64,000 nucleotides of DNA from Candidatus Manganitrophus morganii (GCA_021651055.1 JAJHOH010000001.1:2852001-2916000), one strand, 5' to 3'. Counted from the first letter of the stretch, positions 32,704 to 41,737 are shown. The notes: generated by a model from the sequence alone, not told the origin. Program-made: numbers and translations.

Positions 32704-35466
32704 TTATTTCGTCTCTTCTGCCGCCGGTTCCGCCGGCATGACCGTCAATTGAATCTTCCAGACCTTCTCCAGGGCCACCTCTCCCTGTTTGAAATAGGGG
32801 ACGTGGGTCGCCGGATCGATCGTGCCGGTCAGAAGGTCTTTTACGTTGGGCCGGTTGAAGTGGTTCGGGAAGTGGACCACCCCCTTCGGGAGCGACTCCA
32901 ACACTTCCACCGGAACTTCGACCTGGCCGAGCGACGATTTGATCTTCACCGTGTCGGCTGTCTTCAGCCCCATCGCCTCGGCATCGGCCGCGCCGATGTA
33001 AAGGACCGCCCTGTCTTCGATCTTCATCAGGCCGGGATCGCGCGTGGAGAGCTTCCCGGAGTGGTAGAGGACCTGGATTAATTCGAGCGAGAAGGGGAAG
33101 GCGGCTTCTTTTTTCCGTTCGGTCGCGCGGTATCGTCCGGCGATCTCGGCGATAAAGGCACCGTCTGAATAACGTTCCGGACGCGGCGCCGGGCGCTCAT
33201 CGCGGAAGTAGCCGGGAACGAGCTTTGCGATCTCCTGGGCGATGTCTTCCGGTCCTTTGTATTGGAGCGGGTGGTTCATCCCCTTCGCGAGATCGCAGAA
33301 GATCTTCCAGTCGGGGCGCGCTTCGCCGCGCGGGTCGAACGCTTGCGCGACGCGGCGGATCTTCCCCTCCACGTCGGTAAAGGTCCCTTCTTTCTCCGCG
33401 GCGACCGCGGCCGGGAGGACGAAGTCGGCCATTTCGCCGGTCTCGGTCATAAAAGGATCTTGGCAGACGATGAAGTCGACGTTTTCCAGCGCCTGGCGGA
33501 CCCGCATCGCATTCGGCAGGGTCCCGAGCGGATTTTCTCCAACGAGATAAAGCGCCTTGATCTCCCCCCGTTCGGCCCGCTCCAAAATTTCGGGGAGGGT
33601 AGCGCCGATTCCTTCGGGAAGCTCGGTGTGCCAGGCCGACCGAAACCGCTCCCGGTCCGCTTCGGAGGCATACGGGCGTTGGCCGGGGAGAAATTCGGGA
33701 ACCGCTCCCATGTCGACCGCCCCCTGCTCGTTGTTCTCTTCGCAGATCGGCAGAATCCCGGCCCCTTCTTTTTCCAGCAGGCCGGTCAGCAGGGCAAGAT
33801 CGATCAGCCGGAGCGCATTGTGATAGCCCTCTTTTTTGGAGACGATTCCTTCGCCCCAGATCAACGTCCCCCGTTTCGATTTTGCCAGCAGCTCGGCCGC
33901 CTCGGCGATCTTCTCCCAGGGCAATCCGCTTTCGCGGGCCAGGTTTTCCTCGGAAAGTCCGGCGACGCTTTGACGAAGCGCTTCATAGGCCGCGGGGTAT
34001 TTCTCGACGAAAGCGGGGAAGGCGAGCCCCTTGTCAAGGATCGACTTGACCAATCCCTGAATCAACGCCGTTTCGCCACCCACCGTATACTGCAGCGAGT
34101 GGCTTGCCAGCGCCATCAGGTTGGTCTGGAAGTTGTGGGCGACCATGAGCTTGGCCGCGAATCTTGCTTTTGCCTCTTTGAGACGGAGCGCGGTGACCGG
34201 GTTGGTCTCGGTCATGTCGTTTCCGATCACCAAGATCACATCCGAGAGGGTCATCGCCTTGTCGGAGGTGGTCGCCTGGCCGATCCCGATCGTCTTTTGC
34301 AGTGCGGTGACCGAGTTCATATGGCCGTAGCGGGCGGCGGTGTCGATGTTATTGGTCCCCAGCACCGACCGCATCAGGCGCTGGAAGAGATAGACATCTT
34401 CATTGGTGCAGCGGCCGGTGATCAGGCCGGCGATCGCCTCCCCGCCGTGCTGTGTTTTGATTTCCATCAACCGTTTGCCGATCATCGCCGTCGCCTTGAA
34501 CCAGGGGACCTCGGACCACTGTCCGTCGGTTTTCATCAGCGGCCGTGAGAGGCGCGATTCGTTCTGTGTGTACTGGAATCCGAACCGGCCCCGGACGCAG
34601 GTCCCGCCATGATCATCTCCCAGCTCGACCTCTTGGCCGAACTTGCTCAGATACGACAGCTTGGAGGTGACCCGAACGACTTTTTGCGCCTCGCTCTCCA
34701 GGTGCAGCGTGCAGCCGTCGGAGCAGTAGCCGCAGGTGGTCACGGTTTTCTTCAGCTGCCACGGCTTGAACGAGTACTTGGAAAACCGGCTGACGATCGC
34801 GCCGACCGGGCAGACCGCCAGACAGTCGCCGCAAAATTCACAGTAGAGGGGGACCCCGTCGTGCGCGCCGACGTGGGTCTTCCCATCCTTCTTGTAGAAG
34901 CAGAGGGCATCGACCAATTGGACCTCTTTGCAGACGTTGATGCATTGCCCGCAGAGGATGCAGCGGTTCATGTTGAAGTCGAGTACCAAGCTTCGGGTGT
35001 CTTCCGGGATCTCCTTCCGGGTCCCTTTCTTGATGTCATAGACGCCGAGGTCGTAGGCCATGTCCTGCAATTCGCACTTGCCGTCGGCGTCGCAGACGGG
35101 GCAGTCGAGCGGGTGGACGATCAGATGTTTTTCGATCGCCTTTTTCCGGGCATCGACGATCTTCTCGGTATTGGTCTTCACGACCATTCCTTGGGTGATC
35201 TTGGCGGTGCAGGAGCGGACGTTGTTATTCTTCCCTTCCACTTCCACCAGACAGACGCCGCAGGAGCCGAACGAGGAGAAGGTGTAGTGATAACACATCG
35301 CCGGAATTTCCATCCCGAGGCCCCGGATGGTATCGAGCAGGAGGGAGCCCTCGGGAACGGAGAGCTTTTTCCCGTCAATCGTCACGTCCAACATCTTTTT
35401 GGCCGGGGCCGCCTCTGGTTCTGGGGCGGTCGGCAGCTCAATTTTCGCTTTGGTTTCGTCGCTCAT
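32704..35466 (-). CDS. nuoG: NADH-quinone oxidoreductase subunit G (iron-sulfur, molybdopterin-fold)
   Basis: 920 residues. Order of domains: a 2Fe-2S ferredoxin (FGSCGVCLVEVEG and flanking cysteines, residues about 55-85), the His-Cys N5 site (HPLDCPVCDADGKCELQD near 118), two 4Fe-4S motifs (CILCGQCINVCK near 169, CEFCGDCLAVCP near 209), an extra 4Fe-4S site CGYCSDGC near 245 (the N7 type), then a molybdopterin-oxidoreductase fold (GRCTNEDVY, GNDMTETNP, GENPLGTLPN). Nothing argues for a bound molybdenum. With nuoE and nuoF absent from the operon, its electron donor is uncertain. Confidence 0.92.
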   Translation of the reverse strand: MSDETKAKIELPTAPEPEAAPAKKMLDVTIDGKKLSVPEGSLLLDTIRGLGMEIPAMCYHYTFSSFGSCGVCLVEVEGKNNNVRSCTAKITQGMVVKTNTEKIVDARKKAIEKHLIVHPLDCPVCDADGKCELQDMAYDLGVYDIKKGTRKEIPEDTRSLVLDFNMNRCILCGQCINVCKEVQLVDALCFYKKDGKTHVGAHDGVPLYCEFCGDCLAVCPVGAIVSRFSKYSFKPWQLKKTVTTCGYCSDGCTLHLESEAQKVVRVTSKLSYLSKFGQEVELGDDHGGTCVRGRFGFQYTQNESRLSRPLMKTDGQWSEVPWFKATAMIGKRLMEIKTQHGGEAIAGLITGRCTNEDVYLFQRLMRSVLGTNNIDTAARYGHMNSVTALQKTIGIGQATTSDKAMTLSDVILVIGNDMTETNPVTALRLKEAKARFAAKLMVAHNFQTNLMALASHSLQYTVGGETALIQGLVKSILDKGLAFPAFVEKYPAAYEALRQSVAGLSEENLARESGLPWEKIAEAAELLAKSKRGTLIWGEGIVSKKEGYHNALRLIDLALLTGLLEKEGAGILPICEENNEQGAVDMGAVPEFLPGQRPYASEADRERFRSAWHTELPEGIGATLPEILERAERGEIKALYLVGENPLGTLPNAMRVRQALENVDFIVCQDPFMTETGEMADFVLPAAVAAEKEGTFTDVEGKIRRVAQAFDPRGEARPDWKIFCDLAKGMNHPLQYKGPEDIAQEIAKLVPGYFRDERPAPRPERYSDGAFIAEIAGRYRATERKKEAAFPFSLELIQVLYHSGKLSTRDPGLMKIEDRAVLYIGAADAEAMGLKTADTVKIKSSLGQVEVPVEVLESLPKGVVHFPNHFNRPNVKDLLTGTIDPATHVPYFKQGEVALEKVWKIQLTVMPAEPAAEETK

Positions 35467-35514
35467 GCTGTCACCTTGTCTTTAATTCCTTCACTCCGCA
35501 CTCTGCATTCGAAC

Positions 35515-36738
35515 TTATCTATCGCACTCTCCCATCACGATGTCGTAGGTGCCGAAGATCGTAATCACGTCGGCGATCATATAGCCTTTCGCCATGTGGT
35601 CGAACGCCCCCATGTGGATAAAGGATGGGGCCCGGATCTTCATCCGATAGGGTTTGCTGTCCCCTTTGCTGTAAATGTAAAAGCCGAGCTCTCCTTTGTG
35701 GGCTTCGGTGCCGCAATAGATGTCTCCCGGCGGGGCGTTGAAGCCCTTGCTGTAGAGCTTGAACTGATAGATCATGCTCTCCATGTCGGTGAAGACCCGC
35801 TCCTTCGGCGGGGCGACCACCTGCGGGACATACGCTTTGTAATCTCCCTGCGGAAGCTGATCGAGGCACTGCTTGATGATCTTGGTGCTCTCGTGCAGCT
35901 CCATCATCCGGACCCAGTAGCGGTCGTAGGTGTCGCCGTTTTTTCCGATCGGGACGGTCCACTTGACCTTGTCGTAGGCCCCGTACGGGCTGATCTTCCG
36001 AAGATCGTAGTCGACGCCGGAGCCGCGGAGGGTCGATCCGGAGAGGCCGTAGCGAACCGCGTCTTCTCCCGAGATGACGGCGATGTTCTTCGTCCGGGCG
36101 AGCCAGATCCGATTGTTCGCCAACAGGGTGTCATAGTCGACAATCTTCGAAGGGAAATCGGCGATGAACCGGTAGAGGTCGTCGATGATCTTCGTCGTAA
36201 AATCGCGCTCGACCCCGCCGACCCGGTACCAGCTGGTCGTCAGGCGCGCGCCGCAGAGCTCGTCGAAAATGTCGAGCAGGGTTTCCCGCTCGCGGAAGGT
36301 ATAAAAGAAGACGGTCATCGCGCCGATATCGAGCGCCTGTGTCCCCAGCCAGAAGAGATGGCCGATGATCCGCTGCACCTCGGCGACGATGGTTCGAAGA
36401 TATTCCGACCGCTCCGGAATGGTGATGCCCAAAAGCTTCTCGACCGCCCGGACATAGGCGAAGTTGTTGTACATCGCGCAGACGTAGTCGAGCCGGTCGG
36501 TGTGGGGGATGAACTGATTATAGGTGATCGATTCGGCGATCTTCTCGACGCCGCGGTGCAAAAAGCCGAGGACCGGCTCCGACTTGATGATCTTCTCCCC
36601 TTCGAGGGTGAGGACGACTTTCAACACGCCGTGGGTCGACGGATGCTGCGGCCCCAGATTGAGGAGGAGCTCCTCCGTCCTCAAAAGAGGGAGCGATGCT
36701 TTCTGCTCGGTTACCGGGGTTGTTTCTTTTACATCCAT
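35515..36738 (-). CDS. nuoD: NADH-quinone oxidoreductase subunit D
   Basis: 407 residues. This 49-kDa-type subunit forms the quinone cavity together with NuoB and NuoH. Motifs: LNLGPQHPSTHGVLKVVL, GFLHRGVEKIAE, YVCAMYNNFAYVRAVEKLLG, LRTIVAEVQRI and the C-terminal GTYDIVMGECDR. The HRGxEK and HPSTHG loops around the quinone site are intact. It is separate from nuoC, not fused. Since NuoD normally docks onto NuoH, the lack of nuoH nearby is notable. Confidence 0.95.
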   Translation of the reverse strand: MDVKETTPVTEQKASLPLLRTEELLLNLGPQHPSTHGVLKVVLTLEGEKIIKSEPVLGFLHRGVEKIAESITYNQFIPHTDRLDYVCAMYNNFAYVRAVEKLLGITIPERSEYLRTIVAEVQRIIGHLFWLGTQALDIGAMTVFFYTFRERETLLDIFDELCGARLTTSWYRVGGVERDFTTKIIDDLYRFIADFPSKIVDYDTLLANNRIWLARTKNIAVISGEDAVRYGLSGSTLRGSGVDYDLRKISPYGAYDKVKWTVPIGKNGDTYDRYWVRMMELHESTKIIKQCLDQLPQGDYKAYVPQVVAPPKERVFTDMESMIYQFKLYSKGFNAPPGDIYCGTEAHKGELGFYIYSKGDSKPYRMKIRAPSFIHMGAFDHMAKGYMIADVITIFGTYDIVMGECDR

Positions 36739-36754
36739 ATCGTTGTCTGGTGTG

Positions 36755-36820
36755 GTAGGGGCGAATCTTGTATTCGCCCAATTTCGATTATGAGAGGGCG
36801 ATCACAAGGATCGCCCCTAC
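36755..36820. repeat. Composite palindromic element between nuoC and nuoD
   Basis: Ends GTAGGGGCGA and TCGCCCCTAC are exact inverted repeats; inner hairpins are GGGGCGAAT...ATTCGCCC and GGGCGATC...GATCGCCC. It fills the spacer between nuoC and nuoD. Its plan matches 27185-27251, with the two inner hairpins in swapped order. Confidence 0.75.
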
Positions 36821-36825
36821 AAATC

Positions 36826-37464
36826 CTACGACTCTAAAAATTCAAAGGTATCGCGCCAGCCCCGCCCTTCGATCGGAAAGTTTTTCCGAAGGGGATAGCC
36901 CTCGTCATATTCATCCGGCAGGAGGATCCGGCGGAGATCGGGATGGTTATTGAACTTGATCCCCATCATGTCGTAGACCTCCCGTTCCATGAAATTCAGC
37001 CCTTCCCAGAGGGGGGTCAACGCGTCGACGGTGCAGTCCTCTTCCGAAACCCGCGTCTTCAGGCGAACCTGATGCTTCTTCCGAATGGAGAAAAACTCAT
37101 AGACCACCTCGAACCGCTCCCGCTCCCCCATATGATCGACGGAGGCGACATGGACCGGATAATCGAAATCGAGCGCCGGATCGTCTCGAAGCAGCCGGCC
37201 CACCTCGAACAGCCCCTCTTTCTTCAGGTGAATCGAGAGATCGCCTCGAAAAAGGGTGGCGCCGATAAACGCGGCGGGAAACTGCGCCTGGACCTTCCGG
37301 GCCACCGGGTGCTCTCCGCCATCTTCCATTCCCGACGGAATTTTGAAGAACCTCCCAGCTTGCTGGGAGGATTCTTCGACCCGGGCGGAACCTTGATCAT
37401 TTGTAATCGCCCCCCTTGACTCCCCATCAGGCTGGGGAGTCTGCGGCGTGCTGTTCGTGTTCAT
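36826..37464 (-). CDS. nuoC: NADH-quinone oxidoreductase subunit C
   Basis: 212 residues from the ATG at 37464, which overlaps the nuoB stop (ATGA). The conserved part starts near residue 50: [60 protein letters not shown] and [21 protein letters not shown]. NuoC helps hold the peripheral arm. The first 45 residues are low-complexity ([17 protein letters not shown]...) and are encoded by a stretch with two strong hairpins. A second ATG at 37329 would give a 167-residue protein of usual length and leave the hairpins non-coding, but it has a poor ribosome site. Either start is possible. Confidence 0.92.
   Translation of the reverse strand: MNTNSTPQTPQPDGESRGAITNDQGSARVEESSQQAGRFFKIPSGMEDGGEHPVARKVQAQFPAAFIGATLFRGDLSIHLKKEGLFEVGRLLRDDPALDFDYPVHVASVDHMGERERFEVVYEFFSIRKKHQVRLKTRVSEEDCTVDALTPLWEGLNFMEREVYDMMGIKFNNHPDLRRILLPDEYDEGYPLRKNFPIEGRGWRDTFEFLES
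37345..37441. repeat. Two strong hairpins at the 5' end of nuoC
   Basis: First: CCTCCCAGC and GCTGGGAGG around TT (37351-37370), extended by GAAGAA/TTCTTC with a one-base bulge. Second: GACTCCCCA and TGGGGAGTC around TCAGGC (37418-37441). They lie 47 bases apart in what is either the coding start of nuoC or the nuoB-nuoC spacer. They look like an inserted palindromic element of a family different from GTAGGGGC. Confidence 0.65.
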
Positions 37465-37937
37465 TTGGTGAAGACCTTCTTCTTCATAATCTGGTCCTGG
37501 AGCCGTAAAACGCCCTCTAAGAGGGCTTCCGGGGTTGGCGGGCAGCCGGGGACGTAGATATCGACCGGAACGAAGCGATCGACCCCCTGCACCACGCTGT
37601 AGCTGTTATAAATGTTCCCCGAGGTGGCGCAGGAGCCCATCGAAATGACATATTTCGGCTCCGGCATCTGATCGTAGACTTTCCGGATGACCGGGGCCAT
37701 CCGCCGGCAGACCGTTCCGGCGACGATCATCAGATCCGACTGCCGGGGAGAGCCGCGGAAAACGCCCGCTCCGAAGCGGTCGATGTCGTATCGCGAGGCG
37801 ACGGCGGCGATCATCTCGATCGCGCAGCAGGCGAGCCCGAAGGTCATCGGCCAGAGCGACCCTTTCCGGGCCCAGTTGACCGCTTGGTCGAGGGTCGTCG
37901 TGATGAAGTTCGCCTCGAATTTTCCGGTTAATCCCAT
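37461..37937 (-). CDS. nuoB: NADH-quinone oxidoreductase subunit B
   Basis: 158 residues from the ATG at 37937; a longer frame reaches 38156 but is only the shadow of nuoA. NuoB binds cluster N2, the last iron-sulfur centre before quinone. Its cysteines are present: [10 protein letters not shown] (adjacent pair, residues 37-38), GTVCRRM (near 77), SMGSCATSG (near 103) and VPGCPPTPE (near 132). It overlaps nuoA by 10 bases upstream and nuoC by 4 downstream, so the three are translationally coupled. Confidence 0.96.
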   Translation of the reverse strand: MGLTGKFEANFITTTLDQAVNWARKGSLWPMTFGLACCAIEMIAAVASRYDIDRFGAGVFRGSPRQSDLMIVAGTVCRRMAPVIRKVYDQMPEPKYVISMGSCATSGNIYNSYSVVQGVDRFVPVDIYVPGCPPTPEALLEGVLRLQDQIMKKKVFTK

Positions 37938-38296
37938 TCCAGTCCTCCCTTTCTCCAGGCGTAGATATACCCAATTAGAAAAAGGGCGATAAAAATCACC
38001 ATTTCGATGAGTCCAAACAGGCCGAGCTTGTTGAAGGCGACCGCCCAAGGGTAGAGGAAGGCGATCTCGATGTCGAAGATCACGAAAAGCATGGCGATGA
38101 TGTAGTAACGAACGGGGAAAGGCATCCGGGCGTCGGAGATCGGCTCGCTGCCGCATTCGTAGGTGGTCAGCTTCTCTTTGTTGTAGACCCGCGGTTGGAC
38201 AAAATAGCTGATCACCAGCGTTCCGACCCCAAAAGCGATCGAAGCCATAATGAAGATAAAGATAGGAATGTAATTGATGGGCGGGGCTACAGTCAT
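37928..38296 (-). CDS. nuoA: NADH-quinone oxidoreductase subunit A
   Basis: 122 residues, three helices. First gene of the operon. NuoA motifs: [41 protein letters not shown] in the middle and a third helix ([20 protein letters not shown]). The loop cysteine in ECGSEP faces the quinone site in the complex. A promoter lies at 38360-38388. Confidence 0.95.
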   Translation of the reverse strand: MTVAPPINYIPIFIFIMASIAFGVGTLVISYFVQPRVYNKEKLTTYECGSEPISDARMPFPVRYYIIAMLFVIFDIEIAFLYPWAVAFNKLGLFGLIEMVIFIALFLIGYIYAWRKGGLEWD

Positions 38297-38359
38297 GTCA
38301 ATAAACCAGCCTAAATCAATCGCCGTTGTTAATAATTTCTGGCGCGTTAGCGAGGCGCT

Positions 38360-38388
38360 ATTCTTTCATAATTTATGTTTTTTGTCAA
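38360..38388 (-). promoter_or_regulatory. Sigma-70-type promoter of the complex I operon
   Basis: On the minus strand TTGACA (38388-38383), a 17-base AT-rich spacer, then AAGAAT (38365-38360). The start site would be near 38353, leaving a leader of about 57 bases before nuoA. It lies downstream of the terminator of the preceding gene, so the operon has its own promoter. Confidence 0.6.
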
Positions 38389-38536
38389 AGGATTAGTGGG
38401 TATCTTAGCGTGGGGAGTGTCGGATGTTCAATAGATAAAAGGACCTACCATTGAGTCGGCCGGGATGGGTCTTTCGGACTATTCTGCTGTGCGTGTTCCA
38501 GAGACGACACCAATCACATAGATAATCGTCTAAGAA

Positions 38537-38579
38537 TGAAAATAGTGATGCCGGACCTCAAGACGAAGTCCGGCATCAC
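38537..38579 (-). terminator. Rho-independent terminator after the lipoprotein gene
   Basis: On the minus strand GTGATGCCGGAC pairs perfectly with GTCCGGCATCAC around an 11-base loop, followed by TATTTTCATTC. It begins 12 bases beyond the stop codon of the lipoprotein gene and separates it from the nuo promoter. Confidence 0.8.
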
Positions 38580-38590
38580 ATGAGATGGGA

Positions 38591-40285
38591 TTACCCGAGT
38601 TTTGCGACAATCAATTGCAACACTCCGGCTTCGTTCTCCTCTACCCAGGCGATATGGAGCGAGCCGTTTGCATAGAGGATCGGAGCGTGGGCGTTATTCA
38701 CGAACAGCTCCTGGGGTAAGGTCAACGGAACCCATGTGTTCCCGTCGAGCCGCTTGATCCGAACGGCGAATTTATTTGTGACGAAATCCCGCTCCGACCA
38801 AGCCACATAAACCTTGTCGTTGTGAACGGCCAGAGAAGGAGTTTTGGCGAAGCGGCTGTTGACGTTTAAACTGCCGCAGTTCGGGTCGGCGCCGCAGGCT
38901 CCTGTATCCTTGTCCTGGATCCATTGGCTTCCATCCCAGTGTTTTACAAAGATATGCTCCCTTCCGCAGCCGGCGTCGGAGCACTCATGCCAGGCGACAT
39001 AGGGGACATTCCCTGATACGTCGATACTCGGATAACGCGCCTCCATCGCCGGGTTGAGATTGAGTGGTCCGGAGCCGACTGCTTCCCAGGTCGATGACCC
39101 GTTGTTCCATCGTTTCACGAAGACATTCGGAGTACCGGGTGCAGCGGTCGTGTTCTCCTTCCAGGTGATGTACAACTGATCCCCTTTTTTAGAGAAGATC
39201 GGCGCTTCGGCCGAAAAGCCGGCGTTTTGGTTCAGCGGACCGATGTTCGATTGCCATCCACCATTCATCTGCCTGAAAAGGAGATGTTTTTGACCCGGCG
39301 GCGTGGGTGAGGAACGTTCGTAGGCCATCCCGAGGACATTCCCGAGGAGAGGATGCCGCGTCAGCGCCGGTCGGTCGTCACTTTCGGTGTCGGGAAAGCC
39401 GGTGTCGCTCCATCCCGCCTGATCGAATTTTCTTACGAAAAGGTTGCTCGGTGTTCCACGCTCTTTCCAGGCGGCATAAAGCGTCGCTCCGTCGTAAGCA
39501 AGCGTCGGATTGTGACCGTGACTGGAGGGGTTTTGGGTCAGATCGGAGCGTCCGCCCAATGCCTGATCGGTGAGAAGGTCCCAGTTGGCACCTTGGCGAA
39601 TGTGAATTTTGGAAGGCGTGGCGTGATCACACGGGTGGTCATTTTCCCAGCCGTTTGCGCCGGGGAGGGCCGGAGTACATTCCTCCCAAATCACATAACG
39701 TTGCTCGCCGACGACCGCAAGCGCAGGATGGACGGCGTGAAGCGCTGGATCGATGTTCAGGCTGGACGAGGCGATGACCCCCCCCCCGCCGTTATTGCCC
39801 GGCGGTGGCAGGACCGCCACGACCAAAGGGGTTGCCTGTAGAGTCCCTTCCGTCGGATGCGCATCCTCATCCAGTTTTCCGGAAGCGTCTCTCGCGTGGC
39901 TGCCGAAATAATAGGTCGTCGTGCCGTCTTTCGTTAGATCGGTCAAAGTGAAGGCGCACTGTCCGCCGGTGCAAACGTCCGCTCCTGTGAAAACATAAGG
40001 GGTTTCTCCGGTTCGCTGAACCCCCTCCGGCGAGGTTGCGACATAGATGAGATAGCTCATCTCTGCTGCGGAAGACTGATCGTCCGTCGCTTCGGGTGCG
40101 GTTAAAACCACATTTCCGTTATTATCGGATGTGGCACCCTCCAAACCGGTAAACCGAGGCGCCGAAGCGTCCGGTTTGTTGCTATTGCCTCCCCCCCCAC
40201 CACTTCCGCATCCGAATCCTGTCGCGATCATCGCGAACAAGAGGATGAAGTGCCAAAACCATTTTATGCTGGTTTTAGAAGACAT
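38591..40285 (-). CDS. Lipoprotein with FN3-like domain and repeated propeller-type units
   Basis: 564 residues. A lipoprotein signal (WFWHFILLFAMIATGFGC) with lipobox cysteine at about residue 26 is followed by a glycine/asparagine linker. Residues 40-150 resemble a fibronectin-III-like domain (APEATDDQSSAAEMSYLIYV). From about 170 a repeat of about 55-60 residues recurs: HPALAVVGEQRYVIWEE, NPTLAYDGATLYAAWKE, APIFSKKGDQLYITWKE, YPSIDVSGNVPYVAWHE, TPSLAVHNDKVYVAWSE and APILYANGSLHIAWVEE. Each unit has an Asp/Asn-Gly turn and a W-x-E end, as in sialidase-like propeller blades. Probably a cell-surface binding protein; ligand unknown. It overlaps the GGDEF gene end by 11 bases. Confidence 0.7.
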   Translation of the reverse strand: MSSKTSIKWFWHFILLFAMIATGFGCGSGGGGGNSNKPDASAPRFTGLEGATSDNNGNVVLTAPEATDDQSSAAEMSYLIYVATSPEGVQRTGETPYVFTGADVCTGGQCAFTLTDLTKDGTTTYYFGSHARDASGKLDEDAHPTEGTLQATPLVVAVLPPPGNNGGGGVIASSSLNIDPALHAVHPALAVVGEQRYVIWEECTPALPGANGWENDHPCDHATPSKIHIRQGANWDLLTDQALGGRSDLTQNPSSHGHNPTLAYDGATLYAAWKERGTPSNLFVRKFDQAGWSDTGFPDTESDDRPALTRHPLLGNVLGMAYERSSPTPPGQKHLLFRQMNGGWQSNIGPLNQNAGFSAEAPIFSKKGDQLYITWKENTTAAPGTPNVFVKRWNNGSSTWEAVGSGPLNLNPAMEARYPSIDVSGNVPYVAWHECSDAGCGREHIFVKHWDGSQWIQDKDTGACGADPNCGSLNVNSRFAKTPSLAVHNDKVYVAWSERDFVTNKFAVRIKRLDGNTWVPLTLPQELFVNNAHAPILYANGSLHIAWVEENEAGVLQLIVAKLG

Positions 40286-41465
40286 TTTGTTCCTCCTTGA
40301 GTTGTTGATCGTATGGTTTGCCCTTGAGTTGCGAAAAGAGAACGACCTGGTCGCGCCCCGATTCTTTCGCGTGGTACAGGGCGAGATCGGCGCGATGAAT
40401 CAGCTCCTCCTTTTCTTTCCCGTCGACGGGGAAGATCGAACAGCCGATACTCATGGTCATCCTGACGTCGCGTTTTTTCTCCTTTCCGACGAATGAATGG
40501 TTTTTAACCGAGCAACTGATATGTTTTGCGACGGCGAGGCCGCCGGCTTCATCGGTCTCCGGAAGCAAGACCGAAAACTCTTCCCCTCCGAATCGGGAAA
40601 CCGTGTCGATTTGGCGGAGCCGGGCCTTCAGGATGACGGCGATCTCCCGGAGGGCCTGGTCTCCTTTCAGGTGCCTGTAACGGTCGTTATATTTCTTAAA
40701 GAAGTCGACATCCATCATCATCAGGACGAACGGCTTGCCGGTTCGATAAGAGCGTTGGATCTCCCGGTCGACCTGCTCGTCGAAATAGCGCCGATTGAAG
40801 AGGCCGGTCAATCCGTCGGTCATCGCCATCCGGCGGAGGAATTCGCGCTCCGTCTGGCTGTTATGAAAAAGGGTTTCCGACTGCATCGCCAGCATCCAGA
40901 CCAGCAGCGCATCTTCTTCCGCGAATCGCCGCTGCCGGCATCCTCCCAATTGAAGAATGGCCATCAGCCGGTTGTTCACCAGGATGGGGATGGAGATGAC
41001 GGAGTCGGTCTTGAGCAGCGAGAAATAGCGCTCCATCTCCTTGCCGGCGTTTTCCCGGATAAAAATCGGCTTGGAATATTGGAAGGTCCACCGTGCGATG
41101 AGATTCCCCTTCTCCAAGAGAGGGGGGAAGCTTTTCCCGAAGCCTCTCGAGACCCGCAATTGAAGCGCGTTTTTGTTGTCGTCCCAGAGATAGAAAAGTC
41201 CCCAATCGTATGGCGTAATCTCCGCGGCCAGATCCATCAGCGTGGTGAGGGAGATCTCCATGTCGGCATGATTGCCGGTGATCCGCGGCACGCGAAGAAG
41301 GATGTTCATCGCATGATAGTGCTGCTGCGCCATCCCTTTGGTGAATTCGGGAGGCTTCTTGACGAAATACGTATCCACCTTCGGGGGCGGTTTTCTCGAC
41401 ATTGTTTTCATGGAATCGGTTGTGAAGGGGTCTCCCGAATCCGGGAGGAGGGGCGGCCGGTTCAC
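40275..41465 (-). CDS. GAF-GGDEF diguanylate cyclase
   Basis: 396 residues. Residues about 60-205 form a GAF-type sensor domain; a GGDEF domain follows from about 215: MAMTDGLTGLFNRRYFDEQ, MMMDVDFFKKYNDRYRHLKGD and the active-site loop RFGGEEF near residue 303, so it should make cyclic di-GMP. An inhibitory RxxD site is not obvious at the usual place. An alternative start at residue 19 or 22 is possible. The gene overlaps the small membrane gene upstream (ATGA) and the lipoprotein gene downstream, so it belongs to a tight operon with them. Its signal could feed the exopolysaccharide locus nearby. Confidence 0.9.
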   Translation of the reverse strand: MNRPPLLPDSGDPFTTDSMKTMSRKPPPKVDTYFVKKPPEFTKGMAQQHYHAMNILLRVPRITGNHADMEISLTTLMDLAAEITPYDWGLFYLWDDNKNALQLRVSRGFGKSFPPLLEKGNLIARWTFQYSKPIFIRENAGKEMERYFSLLKTDSVISIPILVNNRLMAILQLGGCRQRRFAEEDALLVWMLAMQSETLFHNSQTEREFLRRMAMTDGLTGLFNRRYFDEQVDREIQRSYRTGKPFVLMMMDVDFFKKYNDRYRHLKGDQALREIAVILKARLRQIDTVSRFGGEEFSVLLPETDEAGGLAVAKHISCSVKNHSFVGKEKKRDVRMTMSIGCSIFPVDGKEKEELIHRADLALYHAKESGRDQVVLFSQLKGKPYDQQLKEEQNVF

Positions 41466-41623
41466 CCGGCGCCTCCCTTTTTCGCGACTTCAGCGGCGAT
41501 GAGGAGGTACGTTCCAGCAAGGAGAAAGAAAAGCGTCTCCGAAAGGCCCCAGATCGGTCTATAAAATAAGACGATACCTACAGGGAGTACGATCATATAT
41601 GGAACGGATAACTTCTTAAGCAC
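41462..41623 (-). CDS. Small membrane protein coupled to the diguanylate cyclase
   Basis: 53 residues from the GTG at 41623, which has GGGGAAAA just upstream; a longer frame from 41704 also exists. Two helices: VPYMIVLPVGIVLFYRPIW and SETLFFLLAGTYLLIAAEV, with a short basic end. Not recognised. Its stop overlaps the start of the GGDEF gene, which suggests a fixed ratio and possibly a membrane anchor or partner for the cyclase. Confidence 0.5.
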   Translation of the reverse strand: MLKKLSVPYMIVLPVGIVLFYRPIWGLSETLFFLLAGTYLLIAAEVAKKGGAG

Positions 41624-41737
41624 GTTTTCCCCGGCTGACTGGGAAGGACGCTGAACGCCCTTCCAATGGACTTGAAATAATCGGGAGAGAGTGGATCGAT
41701 CCATTCGGCGTCCCGTCCTCTCCTCGTTGGAGGCGGA

